From Acidobacteriota bacterium (GTDB lineage Bacteria; Acidobacteriota; Terriglobia; Bryobacterales; Bryobacteraceae), in the NCBI GenBank assembly GCA_023380575.1, contig JAMCRM010000235.1:1-8151 (forward strand): DNA of 8,151 bases. Direction: 5' to 3'. The position numbers were made by a program, and so were the translations under genes. Below the pieces are notes generated by a model that saw only the letters and a program-made list of their open reading frames with translations, did no database searches and had not been told where the DNA came from. Positions 5,993 through 8,151 of the stretch are shown in pieces. How positions within the stretch are numbered: position 1 is the stretch's first letter; each line of letters begins with the position of its first letter.

Positions 5993-8151
5993 GGTCGGGG
6001 GATCGGGGAAGCCCGGATGCGGCGGTGCAGCCACTCGGCGCAGCCTTCGGCGGTTTCGAGCGCGAGCGCCTGAATCCCGTGCGCGTTGAAATAAAGGCCC
6101 GCCTGCTTCCATTCCTCCGATTTTTCGCGGATGCCCGCGCCGGCGGTCGCGACGAACAAGGCAAGGTGGTCGCGGACGCCGTTTTCCGGTTCCAGAATGT
6201 AATCGCTCAGGCACAGGCCGTTCTCCCGCGGCTGGCGGCCGAAGCGGAAGGTGTGGATGGGGCTGGCGCCGCCGGGCGCGAACAGGTGAATGGCGTTGCC
6301 TTCCCGCTCGGCTTCGAAAAACTGCCAGACGACCCTCACTTTCATGAAGCGCGCCGCCTCCTTTTTGAGCTCTTCCACCTGATGGTAGAGTTCCAGAGCC
6401 TTGGGGTCGTGGTCCGCCAGGTTCTTCTCGAAATTCCCTTTGTAGCCGAAATGGCGGCCGTACAGCATGAACGGGTTGATATAGCTCCAGACCTCGGCCA
6501 ACTGCGGGACGTCGCGCAGTTTGCGGTCGAGATACGGAGCGGCCGGTATGGGCATGTCCGTCCTGACCTTCCCGCTGCGCGCCTCCGACGGCGCGGGCAC
6601 CGGTTCCTCCGGTTGCGCTTCGGTGGCTGCCGCCCCGGTCCAGGTATTGGCGTTGACCACGGCTTCGCGCTGCGCCGGATCCATGAGGCGGTTCATCAGA
6701 CTCAGCCCCGTCATGGCGTCCTTGGCGTAGCACACGGCCTCGCCGTAGCCGGGCGCGATTTTGTTGCGCGTGAACTTTTCCGAGAGGGCTGCGCCGCCGA
6801 CGAGCAGGGGCGCGTGAATGCCGGCCTCCTTCAGGTCTCCCGCCGTGAGCACCATCTGCTGCGCGCTCTTCACCAGCAGCCCGGAAAGCCCTATCGCGTC
6901 CGGCGCGTGCTCCCGGCAGGCCTGGATGAGCGTTTCGGGCGGAATCTTGATCCCCAGGTTAATGACGTTGTATCCGTTATTGGAGAGAATGATTTCCACC
7001 AGGTTCTTGCCGATGTCGTGGACGTCGCCTTTTACGGTGGCCAGGATCACCTTGCCGCGCGCGGCGGTGTCGGCCTTTTCCATGAACTGCTCCAGGTGGT
7101 TCACGGCAGCCTTCATGGCTTCGGCCGATTGCAGCACCTCCGCCACAATGAGTTCGTTGTTGTTAAACATCCGCCCCACCTCCGCCATGCCGGACATGAG
7201 CGGGCCGTTGATGATATCGAGCGGCGCGGCGCCTTCGGCGCGCTTGCGGTCCAGGTCGGCAACGAGACCGTCCGTGGCGCCTTCGATGATGTAATTGGCC
7301 AGACGCCGGTCGAGCGGCAGGTCCTCCGTTTTTTGCTTTACTTTCTTGCCGGCTTTGCGGAAATGTTCCGTGATTGCGGCGATATGGAACTGGTTGATGC
7401 CGGTTTTCTGTTCGGGCGTCTGCCGGCGCCAGTCGTCGGGAGCCGTCCTCAACTCCTCCCGGTCCGCTTCGGCCGGCGGGGTGTTGAAGAGCAGGTTCTC
7501 GGCCAGGCGGCGCTCCTCTTCCGGAATCAGCGCGAAGCGTTCGAGCTTCTCGGCATTCACGATTGCCAAGTCCAGGCCCGCCTTCGTGCAGTAATAAAGA
7601 AAGACCGAGTTCACCACCTCGCGCGCCGCCGCGGGCAGCCCGAAGGAGATGTTGGATATGCCCAGAATCGTTTTGATGTACGGGATCTTTTCGCGAATCA
7701 GCCGGATGGCTTCGATGGTTTCGACCGCGGCTCCGATGTAATTGGCGTCGCCGGTGGCGCAGGGGAACACCAGCGGGTCGATGACGATATCTTCCGGGCG
7801 GGTGCCGTACTTTTCCGTCAGGAGCGCGACCGAGCGCTCGGCCACCGCCAGTTTCCGCTCGCGCGTGAAGGCCTGGGCCTGCACCTTGTCCTCGTCGATG
7901 CAGCCGGCCACGAGCGCTGCCCCGTAGGCCTTGGCGACGGGGCAGGTGCGCGCGAACTTTTCCTCGCCGTCCTCCAGGTTTACGGAGTTGATGAGGCTCT
8001 TTCCCTGGCAGTACTGGAGTGACAGTTCCACCGCCGCGGGGTCGGTGGTGTCGATCATGACCGGCACTTTAATTTTCCGGATCAGCTTGTCGTAGAAGGG
8101 GGGAATGTCTCCGAGTTCCTCGCGGTCCGTGCTTTGCAGGCAGACGTCCAC
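5989..8151 (-). CDS. metH: Cobalamin-dependent methionine synthase MetH (5' end beyond window; frame broken before the C-terminus)
   Basis: MetH transfers a methyl group from methyltetrahydrofolate through B12 to homocysteine, giving methionine in the cytosol. The 720 residues here begin inside the pterin-binding domain (about 1-215; VMIDTTDP, NSVNLEDGEEKF, DPLVFPCATGD, TILGISNISFG). Then come the helical B12 cap (about 280-360; MFNNNELIVAEVLQSAEAMK), the Rossmann B12 domain (about 365-490) with DVHDIGKN, whose H378 is the lower cobalt ligand, a Pro/Ala-rich linker (about 495-535), and the first part of the reactivation domain (from about 550; VWSYINPFMLYGRHFGYKG). The zinc/homocysteine domain and true start lie right of 8151; the GTG at the edge is an internal Val codon. 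The frame ends at TGA 5989-5991 after WLHRRIR plus eight residues that do not resemble the family. The missing GYPACP portion follows in the -1 frame. It is the first visible gene of the minus-strand operon; any B12 riboswitch would be outside the window. Confidence 0.93.
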   Translation of the reverse strand: MDVCLQSTDREELGDIPPFYDKLIRKIKVPVMIDTTDPAAVELSLQYCQGKSLINSVNLEDGEEKFARTCPVAKAYGAALVAGCIDEDKVQAQAFTRERKLAVAERSVALLTEKYGTRPEDIVIDPLVFPCATGDANYIGAAVETIEAIRLIREKIPYIKTILGISNISFGLPAAAREVVNSVFLYYCTKAGLDLAIVNAEKLERFALIPEEERRLAENLLFNTPPAEADREELRTAPDDWRRQTPEQKTGINQFHIAAITEHFRKAGKKVKQKTEDLPLDRRLANYIIEGATDGLVADLDRKRAEGAAPLDIINGPLMSGMAEVGRMFNNNELIVAEVLQSAEAMKAAVNHLEQFMEKADTAARGKVILATVKGDVHDIGKNLVEIILSNNGYNVINLGIKIPPETLIQACREHAPDAIGLSGLLVKSAQQMVLTAGDLKEAGIHAPLLVGGAALSEKFTRNKIAPGYGEAVCYAKDAMTGLSLMNRLMDPAQREAVVNANTWTGAAATEAQPEEPVPAPSEARSGKVRTDMPIPAAPYLDRKLRDVPQLAEVWSYINPFMLYGRHFGYKGNFEKNLADHDPKALELYHQVEELKKEAARFMKVRVVWQFFEAEREGNAIHLFAPGGASPIHTFRFGRQPRENGLCLSDYILEPENGVRDHLALFVATAGAGIREKSEEWKQAGLYFNAHGIQALALETAEGCAEWLHRRIRASPIPRP
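6011..6016 (-). other. metH: Frame-break point in metH
   Basis: On the minus strand, family-like sequence ends with ...LHRRIR (Arg codon CGG, 6015-6013) and resumes as GFPDPP (Gly codon GGC, 6013-6011) one frame back, sharing one G. Against E. coli MetH, where LHELVR is followed by REIWGY, about three or four residues are also missing. This would fit a deletion of 3n+1 bases (about 10 or 13). The alignment is from memory, so the exact size is uncertain. Confidence 0.6.

Noticed and set aside
5989..6013. Programmed -1 ribosomal frameshift to join the two metH frames
   Set aside because: The C runs here do not form an X XXY YYZ slippery heptamer in the metH frame, and family-like sequence already resumes in the new frame upstream of the best C run. 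Residues also appear to be missing, which slippage would not explain.
6025..8022. A 665-codon open frame on the plus strand opposite metH
   Set aside because: It lies entirely antisense to a well-recognised gene, its translation resembles no family I know, and long antisense open frames are expected in GC-rich coding DNA.

Overview
The window is GC-rich (roughly 60%) bacterial chromosome and fits an Acidobacteriota genome, most likely of the Solibacter/Bryobacter type. The evidence is a large TonB-dependent receptor with an N-terminal carboxypeptidase-regulatory-like domain, a long B12-dependent methionine synthase of the type I recall from that group, and a phosphotriesterase-family hydrolase with a twin-arginine-like N-terminus. 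This placement is inferred from remembered family resemblance, not from a search.

Layout. Positions 2-175 (+) are the last 57 codons of an amidohydrolase of the N-acyl-D-amino-acid deacylase type, whose stop lies 10 bp from the stop of the convergent receptor gene. Everything else is on the minus strand and is transcribed from right to left. In transcription order these are: metH, cut by the right edge (5989-8151), with its last 80 or so residues in another frame (5747-5992); a tartrate/D-malate-type decarboxylating dehydrogenase (4678-5742); a phosphotriesterase-family metal-dependent hydrolase or lactonase (3777-4703); a 96-bp gap with a candidate promoter and an imperfect palindrome; and the receptor (186-3680).

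How the genes work together. The metH, dehydrogenase and hydrolase genes are packed as one operon, with a 4-bp gap and then a 26-bp overlap that carries a clear Shine-Dalgarno sequence. The hydrolase/dehydrogenase pair suggests, as inference, lactone or ester opening followed by oxidation of the resulting 2-hydroxy acid. The receptor may have its own promoter and would import a ligand across the outer membrane. Nothing ties metH functionally to the other two beyond co-transcription.

The strongest anomaly is a frame break in metH at about 6011-6016. The AdoMet-binding GYPACP part of the reactivation domain is in the -1 frame relative to the rest, and the ORFs meet in an ATGA stop/start overlap. 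A small deletion or sequence error is the likeliest cause; a split, translationally coupled protein is the interesting alternative. I found no RNA genes, CRISPR arrays, insertion sequences or integrase-type mobile elements, and no convincing wholly new system.
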